Positions 8,975 through 17,219 of a stretch of DNA of 56,996 nucleotides are shown here, in pieces. The stretch comes from Candidatus Eisenbacteria bacterium (GTDB lineage Bacteria; Eisenbacteria; RBG-16-71-46): the NCBI GenBank assembly GCA_013140805.1, contig JABFRW010000010.1, positions 1 through 56,996 of the forward strand, given 5' to 3'. Numbering within the stretch: the stretch's first letter is position 1; the number at the start of each line of letters is the position of its first letter. The notes beneath the pieces are model-generated. The model made no database searches and was not told the origin of the DNA. It was given only the letters and a program-made list of their open reading frames with translations. Position numbers and translations under genes: made by a program.

Positions 8975-11089
8975 ATGAACGCGACCCAGAGTTTCGCCCG
9001 CGTGGCGGCCGCGCTGCTGCTGCTCGCTTCGATCGGCGCCGCGCGTTCGGCGTGGGCACAGCAGATCCTGCTCGACAAGCCGATACGGGCCGGCGAGCTG
9101 GTGGTGTTCCCCGATCTGAACGACGCGACGACGTACTACTACGTGGTCGACAAGCCGAAGCTCGCGAAGGACGCCAGCGGGCGGCCGCAGTTCTCGTTCC
9201 TGCGCTACGTCGAGAACGTGCGCTCGGGCGCCGATCAGCCCGAGGCGCGTGAAGGCACCGGCGGAGGGATCGTGCACGCCGTCGTCCAACTGAGCGTGAG
9301 CCCCGAGCAGGTCTCGAACGCGCAGCGAGAACTCCAGCGCACGCGACCCGGCGCCAAGCTGGTGGGACCGGTGCTGTTCAAGTCGGGCAAGGTCGGGCTC
9401 GTGTCGTCGTTCAAGGACACCAAGGGCAACCTGAGCACGCAGGTCGTCGGACTCGGCAACGCGCCACTGCTCGACGGCGAGAAGGCCGCAGTGTCGATCC
9501 AGTTGACGAAGCTCGGCTCCAAGGTGCTGTGGGAGTCGTTCCAGACCGCCGCCCCCGACGTGACCTTCAGCTTCGAGATGGACCTCGGCGGCTATCGCTC
9601 ACCGGCGCGCGCGACGATCGAGGCCGACTTCGATCAGATCTACCAGCACAAGTCGTTCGGCGCCGCAGTCGCGACCACGATGCTCGCGGGCGAGATTCAG
9701 ACGGCGTTCGACGACCTGCGCAGTTCGAGCGCCATCAAGGTGACGCAGGTCGGCACCGACGCGCAGATGGAAGCCATCCTCTCCACCGCCTACAACAAGA
9801 TCTCGGAGATGATGTTCGCGCCCGCGCCGGGCACGAGTGCACCCACCCTGGGCCTGCTCGGCACGACCGCGGCGCCGAGCCTGCTCGATCGCGCCTCCGC
9901 GATGCTGGCGCAGAATCGTGCGCGCGTGTCGGGCGAGAACGACAAGGTCCGCGCGGAGAATGCGGCAGCTCGCGAAAGTGCCCGCAAGGCGGACGAAGCG
10001 GCGCGAGCAGCTCGCGCGACGGCAGTCGCCGTCGCACCGCAAACCGCCGTCAGAGACACGGCCGCAGGCACGGCGAAGAAGCCCGCCGACTCGGCGGGCG
10101 AGAAGCGTGCACGTGAGCGCGACGCGCGGGCGGCCAGGACAGGCGACGACGTGTGGGGCTCGCCGATGGCGCTCAAGGCGCCGCTTCGCACCGAGGAATC
10201 CGCGGCCGCCGAGCGCGCGGCGGATCGTGCCGCCGAGGCGGCCGTCCCCGCGAGCCCTCCCCCGGTGCTTCGCGAAGAGTCCGAGATGCCGGGCATGGCG
10301 ATCCTCGCGTCCTACGAGATGAAGACCGTGCGGCAGCGCGGCACCTTCAAGCTGGACTTGAACAAGTTCACGAGCGACCAGCTGACGTTGCGGTTCGACG
10401 AGAACATCGGCGACCTGCGCTCGCTCACCGGCGATGCCGCGCACTTCCGGCAGGTCAATCTCGACGACCCGCTGTTCAAGCAGCGGGAACTCGTGGTGTT
10501 CGTGGACGGGCTCAACGCCAAGGACTTCGGTGAGTACGTGAACTTCGCGGCGGTGCGCATGCGCAAGACGCATCAGGAGGGCGAAGCCTCGACTGACGAA
10601 GTGCGGATCGATCGAATCAACTTCAACAAGGAAGGCAACAACTTCAAGCTGCTCTACGGCTGGAAGGGCGACGAAGACCGCCGCAAGTGGATGGACTACG
10701 AATACCAGACGACCTGGAGCTTCTTCGGCGGCACCGAAATGGCGCAGCCGTGGAAGAAGGCCAGCGCCGGAGCACTCGCGCTGGCTGCCCCGTTCCAGCG
10801 CCGCTCGATCGAGCTGCAGGCCGACGCCGATGCGGTCGCGCGTGCCGAAGTGCGCTCGATCTCGGTCAAGGTGTTCTACAAGCTCGGCGGCGCCGAGCAG
10901 ACCAGGACTGCGATGCTCAACGTGGGCAAGCAGCAGCTCTCGGAACGCATCGAGTTCATGCTGCCGGGTGATTCGCAGGACTACGACTACGAGATCGTGT
11001 GGCAGCTCAGGGGCAATCGCAGCGTGTCGTCGGGGAGGAAGCGCGGGAACTCGGCGATTCTGTTCGTGGATGAGGTGGTGGCGGGGTAG
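8975..11089 (+). CDS. large exported protein of unknown function
   Basis: A 704-residue protein with a clear signal peptide (RVAAALLLLASIGAARSAWA/Q). I do not recognise a family. The N-terminal third (about 25-310) and C-terminal third (about 430-700) are beta-rich. They are joined by an Ala/Arg/Glu-rich, probably coiled-coil linker of about 110 residues (for example RAENAAARESARKADEAARA). The C-terminal part includes MKTVRQRGTFKLDLNKFTSD and EYQTTWSFFGG. It starts 19 bp after the HET-C-like gene with its own GGAGG site, so the two are likely cotranscribed and may act together outside the cell. Confidence 0.6.
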   Translation: MNATQSFARVAAALLLLASIGAARSAWAQQILLDKPIRAGELVVFPDLNDATTYYYVVDKPKLAKDASGRPQFSFLRYVENVRSGADQPEAREGTGGGIVHAVVQLSVSPEQVSNAQRELQRTRPGAKLVGPVLFKSGKVGLVSSFKDTKGNLSTQVVGLGNAPLLDGEKAAVSIQLTKLGSKVLWESFQTAAPDVTFSFEMDLGGYRSPARATIEADFDQIYQHKSFGAAVATTMLAGEIQTAFDDLRSSSAIKVTQVGTDAQMEAILSTAYNKISEMMFAPAPGTSAPTLGLLGTTAAPSLLDRASAMLAQNRARVSGENDKVRAENAAARESARKADEAARAARATAVAVAPQTAVRDTAAGTAKKPADSAGEKRARERDARAARTGDDVWGSPMALKAPLRTEESAAAERAADRAAEAAVPASPPPVLREESEMPGMAILASYEMKTVRQRGTFKLDLNKFTSDQLTLRFDENIGDLRSLTGDAAHFRQVNLDDPLFKQRELVVFVDGLNAKDFGEYVNFAAVRMRKTHQEGEASTDEVRIDRINFNKEGNNFKLLYGWKGDEDRRKWMDYEYQTTWSFFGGTEMAQPWKKASAGALALAAPFQRRSIELQADADAVARAEVRSISVKVFYKLGGAEQTRTAMLNVGKQQLSERIEFMLPGDSQDYDYEIVWQLRGNRSVSSGRKRGNSAILFVDEVVAG

Positions 11090-11121
11090 GAGAGCTCGCT
11101 CGTTCAGGCTCTTTGGCGGTC

Positions 11122-11159
11122 CAAAACGTCGGGGGTTGCGCATAACCCCCGACGTTTTG
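11122..11159. promoter_or_regulatory. perfect 16-bp inverted repeat, AbiEi operator
   Basis: Arms 11122-11137 and 11144-11159 are exact reverse complements (CAAAACGTCGGGGGTT / AACCCCCGACGTTTTG) with a 6-nt loop. The repeat lies directly before the AbiEi-like gene. AbiEi antitoxins are known to repress their own promoters through inverted repeats. A possible promoter, TTGCGC (11136-11141) and TATGGT (11160-11165, spacing 18), overlaps the right arm. It could also act as a weak terminator for the upstream gene, but no T-run follows. Confidence 0.65.
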
Positions 11160-11175
11160 TATGGTCCCCCCTGCC

Positions 11176-11778
11176 ATGACAGCGCCAGACAACGACCAAA
11201 TCCTCAAGATTCTCAGACGAATGGGCATCGCACGCCCGGCCGACCTGGAAGCGCACGGAATCCCCAGGGCGCGGCTTCACCACATGGTGTGCGACGGGCT
11301 CATCGAGCGAAGGGCACGCGGCATCTACGTGGCCAGCGCGCACCCGGTGACCGCCGAGCACACCCTTGCCCACCTCGCGAAACGCGTGCCGGGCGGCGTC
11401 TTCTGCCTGCTGTCGGCACTGCGATTCCACGGACTCACGACTCAGGCGCCGGCCGAGGTGTGGATCGCACTGCCGGAGAAAGCCAGAAGACCACGGCTCG
11501 ACTATCCGAGGCTGCGAGTCGCGCGCTTTTCGGGCGCAGCGCTGACCGAAGGCATCGAGACACATCGACTGGAGAAGGTCGAGGTGCGGATGTACTCGGC
11601 CGCGAAGACGGTCGCGGACTGCTTCAAGTACCGCAACAAAGTCGGAATCGACGTCGCCGTCGAGGCCCTGCGCGACTTCAGTCGACGCAAGCGCGGCGGT
11701 GCGGACGACCTGGCGCGCTTCGCGCGCATCTGCCGGGTCGCTCGCGTCATGCAGCCGTACCTCGACTCGATCGCATGA
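11176..11778 (+). CDS. AbiEi-type antitoxin (type IV toxin-antitoxin)
   Basis: A 200-residue protein with an N-terminal winged helix (about 5-60: QILKILRRMGIARPADLEAH, then GLIERRARGIYVAS) and an AbiEi C-terminal domain (for example FCLLSALRFHGLTTQAPAEVW and YSAAKTVADCFKYRNK). In the AbiE system this protein represses transcription and antagonises the AbiEii nucleotidyltransferase. Start ATG at 11176 is preferred. GTG-like or ATG starts from 11161 fall inside the predicted -10 region. Its TGA overlaps the ATG of the toxin gene (ATGA). This gene is intact although its partner is broken. Confidence 0.85.
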   Translation: MTAPDNDQILKILRRMGIARPADLEAHGIPRARLHHMVCDGLIERRARGIYVASAHPVTAEHTLAHLAKRVPGGVFCLLSALRFHGLTTQAPAEVWIALPEKARRPRLDYPRLRVARFSGAALTEGIETHRLEKVEVRMYSAAKTVADCFKYRNKVGIDVAVEALRDFSRRKRGGADDLARFARICRVARVMQPYLDSIA

Positions 11779-12354
11779 CGCCGAGAAGCTTGGGCCTCGC
11801 TGCGTCAGTGAGCGCGCGACTCCTCAACCGTGCGAAGCAAACCGGCGACGACTACCAAACGCTTCTCACGAGCTACTGCTTCGAACGCTTTCTCTATCGG
11901 CTCGGAGTGTCCGAAGTCGGTGACCGCTTCGTCCTGAAGAGCGCAATGCTGCTGCGCCTGTGGGCCGACCAGCCCTACCGAGCCACGCGCGACTTGGACT
12001 TGTTGCGCAAAAGGGGACGGTTCGTTCGACGCGATCTCCCGCGACCTGCGCGCGGTCTGCGAAGTAGCGGTCGCGCCAGACGCGGTTGAGTTCGAGGGAG
12101 GCGCAATTCAGATCGAGGCCATCCGAGAGGGAGACGAGTACGCAGGCACCCGAGTGACACTGCCGGCGCGATGCGGCAAGGCGCGCTTGATCCTGCAGAT
12201 CGAAATGGGTCTGGAAGACTCGGTGTGGCCAGTGCCACGACGGTCTGACTACCCAGCACTGCTCGGCGCGTTCCTGCTCCCAATCCTCGACGATCTGCGG
12301 CATGACCGCCGATCGAATGGCGCGTGGAATCCGGGAGGGCCGTGGCGGTCGTGA
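11775..12354 (+). pseudogene. AbiEii-type toxin, frameshifted and truncated
   Basis: The first ~80 codons encode a normal AbiEii start: RFVLKSAMLLRLWADQPYRA, then TRDLDLLR with the nucleotidyltransferase DxD. The frame then shifts at a run of A and G at about 12010-12017. In the +1-shifted frame the family sequence resumes with DGSFDAISRDLRAVC and continues through YAGTRVTLPARCGKARLILQ and EDSVWPVPRRSDYPALL. After that (about 12265) homology ends and the frame stops at 12354, well short of the usual ~300 residues. Both the frameshift and the missing C-terminal half should inactivate the toxin. Confidence 0.85.
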
Positions 12355-12361
12355 GGCCCCC

Positions 12362-12892
12362 TCACCAAAACCTCACCACCCGCCGCGTCACCGCCACCCC
12401 GTCCGCCGAGAGCCGCACGAAGTAGACGCCAGGCGGAGCCGTGCGGCCGCCGTCGTCGCGCCCGTCCCACGACACCGCGCGCGTTCCGCTCGTGACCGCG
12501 GCCGACTGCAGAGCCCGCACGCGCCGCCCATCGATCCCGAACACTTCGAGCGCCGCCGGCCCCGCTCCCGCAACCGCGAAGTCGATGCGCAGCGTGCCGC
12601 CGAACGGGTTCGGCCCCGCGCGCAGGCTGAGCGCCGGCATCACCCGCGCGCCCCCCCCCACCTCGCACTGCTCCAGCTCCGCACGGAACCACGCCGCGTT
12701 CTCCGCCGTGACCTCGACGTGCGGCTGACTCGCGGTCGGCACGTACACGGCGTCGAACGGCGTGTGCGACACCAAAGTGTGAGGGCGGAGCCGCGTGAAG
12801 GCGAAGGCTCGGCGCTCAGCGATACGCGCGGTCGATGCTCCGGCCAGGTCCGGCTCGGCGGGTTGGTAACGGTCGTCCATGGCGGCGAGTGG
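12362..12892 (-). pseudogene. internally deleted paralogue of the secreted hydrolase
   Basis: The 5' part matches the N-terminal region of the hydrolase at 18256-20403 (DDRYQPAEP and AERRAFAF versus DARYERSEP and VTRRAFAF). It then joins directly to the C-terminal part (LVSHTPFDAVYVP, QPHVEVTAENAAWFRAEL, then the FlgD-type tail ending VAVTRRVVRFW). The roughly 440 residues between, including the catalytic domain, are missing; the junction is near 12773-12790. No credible start or signal peptide remains. The frame is still open across the tail, so decay is recent or the tail is constrained. Confidence 0.75.
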
Positions 12893-13059
12893 CGGGCCTC
12901 GCTCCCCTCGAGCTCGGAGACGCATGTCCGTTCCTGCTCGATTCCGTCGCCAGTACTCACGTCCCGCCGCTGCCGCTGGACCGCGTTGAGCCGCCCCCAC
13001 GGGTTGGCTATTGGGTCCCGAGAAGTCGGACCACTCCCCATGCTTTGTAGGAGAGATCC

Positions 13060-16000
13060 GTGAAGAACTTTCGCCGCATCGCCTCAGCATTCGGCCTGGT
13101 GCTGAGCTTTCAGCTGCTACTGGCCGACTTCGTCCGGGCCGCCAACCTCGACTGGATCAACGTCGCCGGCGGGGCCGCGGGCGTGCAGAACAACTGGAAT
13201 CCCGCTCAGGTCCCGGCGGCCATCGACCGGCTCCTGTTCCCGCTCAACAACACCTATACCGTGACGTTCGGCTCCGCGGTGCCCGCGTCGGACGAGCTCG
13301 GCCTGCGGGATGGCGTCGTAACGTTCCGATTTCCGACCGCGCACACGGCCACCACGCTGCTCGGTATCGCGCAGACCGGGGACACCGCGAAACTGACGAT
13401 CGATACTGGATCATTGACCCTGCTTCGGAATCTCTATGTCGCGGCGCCGGCCGGCCACCAGGGAACTCTCACCGTGACCGGTTCCGGCACGAGTGTCACC
13501 GCAAGCTCTGCCACCGGCCGGACCTCGTTCGGGGACCAGGGCGCTGGCATCTTCAACATTTTGGACGGAGCTACGGTGACGCTCGCCAACCCACCTGAGT
13601 TCGGCATGCTTCCAGGCGGCCAGGGAACGCTGGTGGTCTCGGGCGTGTCATCGACGTCTCCGTTTCCGCGCTCGCGATTCATCGTCAACAACAGCAGCAC
13701 CGACCCGATGGAGATCGGGACGAACGGCACCGGCCATGCGGGCGTGCTGTTCGGCGCCAAGATGGACGTCACTGGTTCGATGTTCATGGGCCAGAATTTC
13801 GGCGGAGTTGGAACCCTTGTCGTGGCTGGTCTGGGCGCATCGGACAGCGCCCGCCTGAATGTCGGGGGCAACCTCCACGTTGCACACAACGAGTTGGCAG
13901 GAACCGCAGCCAACTCGGGCCTGTTCTCGGTCCAGAGTGGCGGCGTCGCCGACGTCGCCGGCAGCACCTACCTTTTCGACCCCGATGGCAGCGCCGGTGA
14001 ACTCGAGATTCGCGAAGGCGCGCGCTTCGAAACCGGCTCGCTGTTCGTGGGCAATCCCGCAACCGAGTTGGACTTTACGGGTGGCTACCTGCAAGTGCGA
14101 GGGGGAACGCTCGACTTGAACGGCAATCCGCTGACGATTGGCAGCGCGACCGGAGTCCCGATATTAGAGCTGCACGACAACGCGCAGGCCGTCATCAACA
14201 GCCCAACCGCTCCCGCCCTCAACGTGGGAGGCAACGGCTTGGGCGGGCTGTCGGTCCTCTACGGTTCCGATCTCACGGTGCATGACTTCAATGCCATCGT
14301 GGGTGACGGCGCGAACAACTTCGGCGATCTGACCATGAAACACGCGGGCAGCTCTCTCATCGTGGACCACGCGTTGCTCGTCGGCCGCGCGGGACAAGGC
14401 CAGTTCTCTGCCAGCGACGGAAGCCAGGCCACGGTCCATTCGCTCGGCATCGCCACTCAGCCCGGTAGCGAAGGAAGCGTGAACATCCTTGGCACGGGAA
14501 CGTCCGTACACGTGACCGACACCTTTGAGCTGGCAGGGTTGTCCTCCGGTGCGAGCAACGCACCCGGAATCGTGCGCGTCTATAACAACGCCGACCTGTG
14601 GCTCGACCGCCCGGTAATCTCGGGCAACGTGTGGCCGACCGGCGAACTTTATGTCTCGTCGGACGCCGTGCTGCACCTGGCAGGTTCGCTCATCAATCGC
14701 GGAGTGATGGACCTCGACCTCGGCAACACGCTGGGCGGAGTGATCCAGCCGATCGCCGGTGGACAAATCGTCGGCTCCGGACAGGCGCTCTCCTCGATCT
14801 TTGCGGTGGCGGATACCACGGGCCGAATCACGCCGGATGGGTTCATGCATTTGGGAAGCGACACGTCTCCGCTGGGATTCCATTTCCTCGGCACTCTCGA
14901 CGTGCCAGGATTCGTCGTGACCCTGCACGATGCCGATTCGGCAGTGGTCGGAAACGTGCAATTCACGGGGGGGTTGCTGAACGGCCCGCCAGGCGGGATT
15001 CACGTGGGTCTCGACAAACGCGTCACGGGCACCGGCAGGATCAGCGGCCCGATCCGGCCGGTCGGGCGAATCCTCTCCACCGGTGCGTCGGGAATCAGTT
15101 TCAGGGGCCCGGTGCTCGGTGTAGGGCAGGGCATGAACGGCACGCGCTTCCGTTTCGAACCCGGGAGCAGTTTCGTCGGCTTCGGTCGACTCGAGGCCAG
15201 CATTCAGGTGGACTCGGGAGCCGTCATTCTTCCGACCAGCGACGTGACGCTCGGCCGTGCACCGCTCGCCTCCGGCGTCACGATCGACGGCGCGCTCGTG
15301 ATCGGACCCGGCGTCGAGGTCGACCTGAACGGCACCGACAGCACGCGCGTCAACGGTCTGGTTGCGATGACCCGCGGTTTCATCGAGAACGCGGTCACGA
15401 GCCCGCTCTTGATCCGGCCGCTCGGGCGGCTCGCTGGAAACGGCACGCTGGTCGGAACCGCGGTCAACAATGGCACAATCGACCCGGGTCCTTCGGTGAA
15501 CGACCTTCACTTTGAGCGACTCGTGATGCAATCCAGTAGCCACACGCTGTTCGATGTCGGTAACTTTGCGGCCGGAGAGCGGGACACGATCACCTCCTCG
15601 GGCTCCATGACCATCGCGGGAGCGCTTCACCTCAACGCGCTGCCCAACTTCACCCCGGTCGTAGGTGACAGCTTTCAAGTGCTCGCTTACGCGTCGCATA
15701 CCGGCACCTTCGACCTTCTCACGCTCAATGGTGTCCCGGTGATGAACTCCATGCAGATCGTCTATGGCCCAGCCAGCGCGTGGGTGAAGATCGTCCAGCC
15801 GATCGTGGACGTTCCCGAAACACCCGTTGCCTCGTCCGGGCGCGCCTTGCAGTTTTCGAGCCCCGGATCGCCTTCGCGCTCGCTCGCCTTTGCGTTGGAA
15901 CTGCCGGAAGCGGCGCAGGTGACGATTGAACTCTTCGATGTGCGAGGTCGGCGACTCACGACGCTGCAGGACGGCAGTCTGTCCGCGGGGCAACATCGCT

Positions 16001-16113
16001 TCGATGCCAATGCGCCGAGCACCGCGGGCGCGGGGCTCTACTTCGCGCGAGCGGTCGTGCGCGGCGGTCATGAAACCGTCGTGCGCACCGTGCGAGCAGT
16101 GCGACTGCGCTAG
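13060..16113 (+). CDS. giant surface protein with PEP-CTERM/T5SS-type repeats and FlgD-type tail
   Basis: A 1017-residue protein. A signal peptide (about 1-28, ending VRAA) is followed by many parallel-beta-type repeats such as GTLTVTGSGTSVTASS, IFNILDGATVTLANP and FGDLTMKHAGSSLIVDHALL. These resemble the repeats of PEP-CTERM-associated and autotransporter passenger proteins and predict a long beta-helix. There is no beta-barrel. The last ~85 residues (PEAAQVTIELFDVRGRRLTT, then GAGLYFARAVV) are the FlgD-like module. Start is GTG at 13060 with AGGAGAG upstream. Likely an adhesin or surface-layer component. Confidence 0.75.
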   Translation: MKNFRRIASAFGLVLSFQLLLADFVRAANLDWINVAGGAAGVQNNWNPAQVPAAIDRLLFPLNNTYTVTFGSAVPASDELGLRDGVVTFRFPTAHTATTLLGIAQTGDTAKLTIDTGSLTLLRNLYVAAPAGHQGTLTVTGSGTSVTASSATGRTSFGDQGAGIFNILDGATVTLANPPEFGMLPGGQGTLVVSGVSSTSPFPRSRFIVNNSSTDPMEIGTNGTGHAGVLFGAKMDVTGSMFMGQNFGGVGTLVVAGLGASDSARLNVGGNLHVAHNELAGTAANSGLFSVQSGGVADVAGSTYLFDPDGSAGELEIREGARFETGSLFVGNPATELDFTGGYLQVRGGTLDLNGNPLTIGSATGVPILELHDNAQAVINSPTAPALNVGGNGLGGLSVLYGSDLTVHDFNAIVGDGANNFGDLTMKHAGSSLIVDHALLVGRAGQGQFSASDGSQATVHSLGIATQPGSEGSVNILGTGTSVHVTDTFELAGLSSGASNAPGIVRVYNNADLWLDRPVISGNVWPTGELYVSSDAVLHLAGSLINRGVMDLDLGNTLGGVIQPIAGGQIVGSGQALSSIFAVADTTGRITPDGFMHLGSDTSPLGFHFLGTLDVPGFVVTLHDADSAVVGNVQFTGGLLNGPPGGIHVGLDKRVTGTGRISGPIRPVGRILSTGASGISFRGPVLGVGQGMNGTRFRFEPGSSFVGFGRLEASIQVDSGAVILPTSDVTLGRAPLASGVTIDGALVIGPGVEVDLNGTDSTRVNGLVAMTRGFIENAVTSPLLIRPLGRLAGNGTLVGTAVNNGTIDPGPSVNDLHFERLVMQSSSHTLFDVGNFAAGERDTITSSGSMTIAGALHLNALPNFTPVVGDSFQVLAYASHTGTFDLLTLNGVPVMNSMQIVYGPASAWVKIVQPIVDVPETPVASSGRALQFSSPGSPSRSLAFALELPEAAQVTIELFDVRGRRLTTLQDGSLSAGQHRFDANAPSTAGAGLYFARAVVRGGHETVVRTVRAVRLR

Positions 16114-16126
16114 TCGCGAATCTGCT

Positions 16127-16161
16127 CGGCACCGGCGGTTGCGCTGCGGCCGCCGGTGCCG
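16127..16161. terminator. 12-bp stem between convergent genes
   Basis: CGGCACCGGCGG and CCGCCGGTGCCG form a perfect 12-bp stem with an 11-nt loop just after the surface-protein stop codon. Only a short T-run (GTCGTTT) follows, so it is a weak intrinsic terminator at best. Confidence 0.45.
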
Positions 16162-16230
16162 CGTCGTTTGCCCGGACGCGTCGTGTTCCCGGCGAGCCTT
16201 GCGCGGCGCGGGTCGCGGGCCAGAACCGAC

Positions 16231-16263
16231 GGGGGCCGCGGACGATCTCAGTCCGCGGCCCCC
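16231..16263. terminator. 13-bp GC-rich stem before the Bor-like gene end
   Basis: GGGGGCCGCGGAC and GTCCGCGGCCCCC pair perfectly around a 7-nt loop, 8 bp from the stop of the leftward lipoprotein gene. With the hairpin at 16127 it probably separates two convergent transcripts. There is no T-tract on either side. Confidence 0.45.
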
Positions 16264-16270
16264 CGATGCT

Positions 16271-16711
16271 CTAGTTGGACGGAAGCTGCACCAGAACGGC
16301 ACGGCCGGTCTTCATAGCCATCCGCGCCGCGTCATTGAAAGTCTCGCGAATCTCGCGATCGGAGGCGTTCACCTGGAGTGCGAAGTCGAAGGCCGGCTCC
16401 ACCAAGGACGAGGTAGACTTCTCGGCGCAGGTCACCCGGATCGTCATGGGCGTGAAGATCCCGAAGGTCAGGTTGCCGACCACCATGTTGAGGAACGAGA
16501 GCTGCGTCTCGACGACTGCCACGCCGTTCGGGCAGTACGACGCCATCTGCAGCGTCGGAGGGGGCACGAGTCCGAACACCCAGCAGGCCGCCCAGTCCTT
16601 CTTGATGACCTGGGTCGACGGCGTCAGCCCCGTCTCGACGCGTGCGGCGTAGCAGCCGCTCATCGTCATCGCGAATGCGAACATCAAGACCGCCATCATC
16701 AGTCGTCTCAT
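16271..16711 (-). CDS. Bor-like outer-membrane lipoprotein
   Basis: A 146-residue protein with a lipoprotein signal (MRRLMMAVLMFAFAMTMSGC, Cys20). The body carries features of the lambda Bor / Iss family: ACWVFGLVPP, then CPNGVAVVETQLSFLNMVVG and LTFGIFTPMTIRVTC. Bor proteins are small lipoproteins found on phage and plasmids and give serum resistance in E. coli. Here an extra ~50 C-terminal residues (EPAFDFALQVNASDREIRET) follow the usual end. Start at 16711 is fixed by GAGGAGG upstream. A prophage origin cannot be shown: no phage genes are nearby. Confidence 0.7.
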   Translation of the reverse strand: MRRLMMAVLMFAFAMTMSGCYAARVETGLTPSTQVIKKDWAACWVFGLVPPPTLQMASYCPNGVAVVETQLSFLNMVVGNLTFGIFTPMTIRVTCAEKSTSSLVEPAFDFALQVNASDREIRETFNDAARMAMKTGRAVLVQLPSN

Positions 16712-17211
16712 GACATGCCTCCTCGTGCATCGGCCCAACGGATCCCGGTCGAGGCGATCCGCGCGAAAGGACGAACAGGTCCCGCTCGAACACATTCGAA
16801 ACCCCCGCCTCTCCTTGCACCACGTCACGCGCACCGAATTCCGGCCTGATCGGCAGCACCATCCAGAATCCGCGCGCGAGCCAGCCTAGCCCTTTCCCGG
16901 CGGACCGCTAGGAATTTCACTTCGCCCGCCCGCCGGGACCCGCCAAAGAAGCATGAGTGCCGTCCCATTGAGGTCTTGGACCTGGAGCGACCATCCGCTG
17001 GAGCGCCTACCGTTCCTCATCCTCGGCGTCACTTCCGACGAGCACGGCGCGGGCATGCCGCAGCTCGCCTTCGTCAATGCCGAGGACGACTCCCCCGCGA
17101 TCGAGAATCGATTTTGTGGGCTCATGCGCGGCCCGCGATCCGCCGATATTTGTGTCGCCGGCGGATGCCCAGGCCCGACGAACGCCGAACCACGGGGAGC
17201 CATGCGAACTC
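16712..17211. other. 500-bp region with no firmly supported gene
   Basis: Between the Bor-like gene and the membrane protein. It contains the possible reading frame 16953-17219 listed separately. I see no RNA gene or repeat in it. Confidence 0.4.
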
Positions 17212-17219
17212 ATGAGTGA
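16953..17219 (+). CDS. possible small protein, weakly supported
   Basis: An 88-residue frame (MSAVPLRSWTWSDHPLERLP, then GMPQLAFVNAEDDSPAIENR) whose end overlaps the start of the membrane protein gene by 8 nt, which could be coupling. It has no recognised domain and no clear ribosome site, and in this GC-rich DNA a chance open frame of this length is common. Confidence 0.25.
   Translation: MSAVPLRSWTWSDHPLERLPFLILGVTSDEHGAGMPQLAFVNAEDDSPAIENRFCGLMRGPRSADICVAGGCPGPTNAEPRGAMRTHE

Noticed and set aside
6955-9078. A 707-codon minus-strand frame opposite the HET-C-like gene
   Set aside because: Low-complexity shadow of a gene with signal peptide, ribosome site and family motif.
11122-11159. Palindrome as an intrinsic terminator
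   Set aside because: No T-run follows and it sits exactly at an AbiEi promoter, so operator is the better reading, though a termination role cannot be excluded.
13060-16113. Classical autotransporter
   Set aside because: The passenger-like repeats are present but there is no C-terminal beta-barrel; the end is a FlgD-like module instead.
14164-16302. A 712-codon minus-strand frame opposite the giant surface protein
   Set aside because: Arg/His/Asp-rich antisense frame with no start context; the sense gene has a signal peptide, repeats and a tail.
16271-16711. Prophage remnant around the Bor-like gene
   Set aside because: No integrase, terminase, capsid or tail gene occurs nearby.
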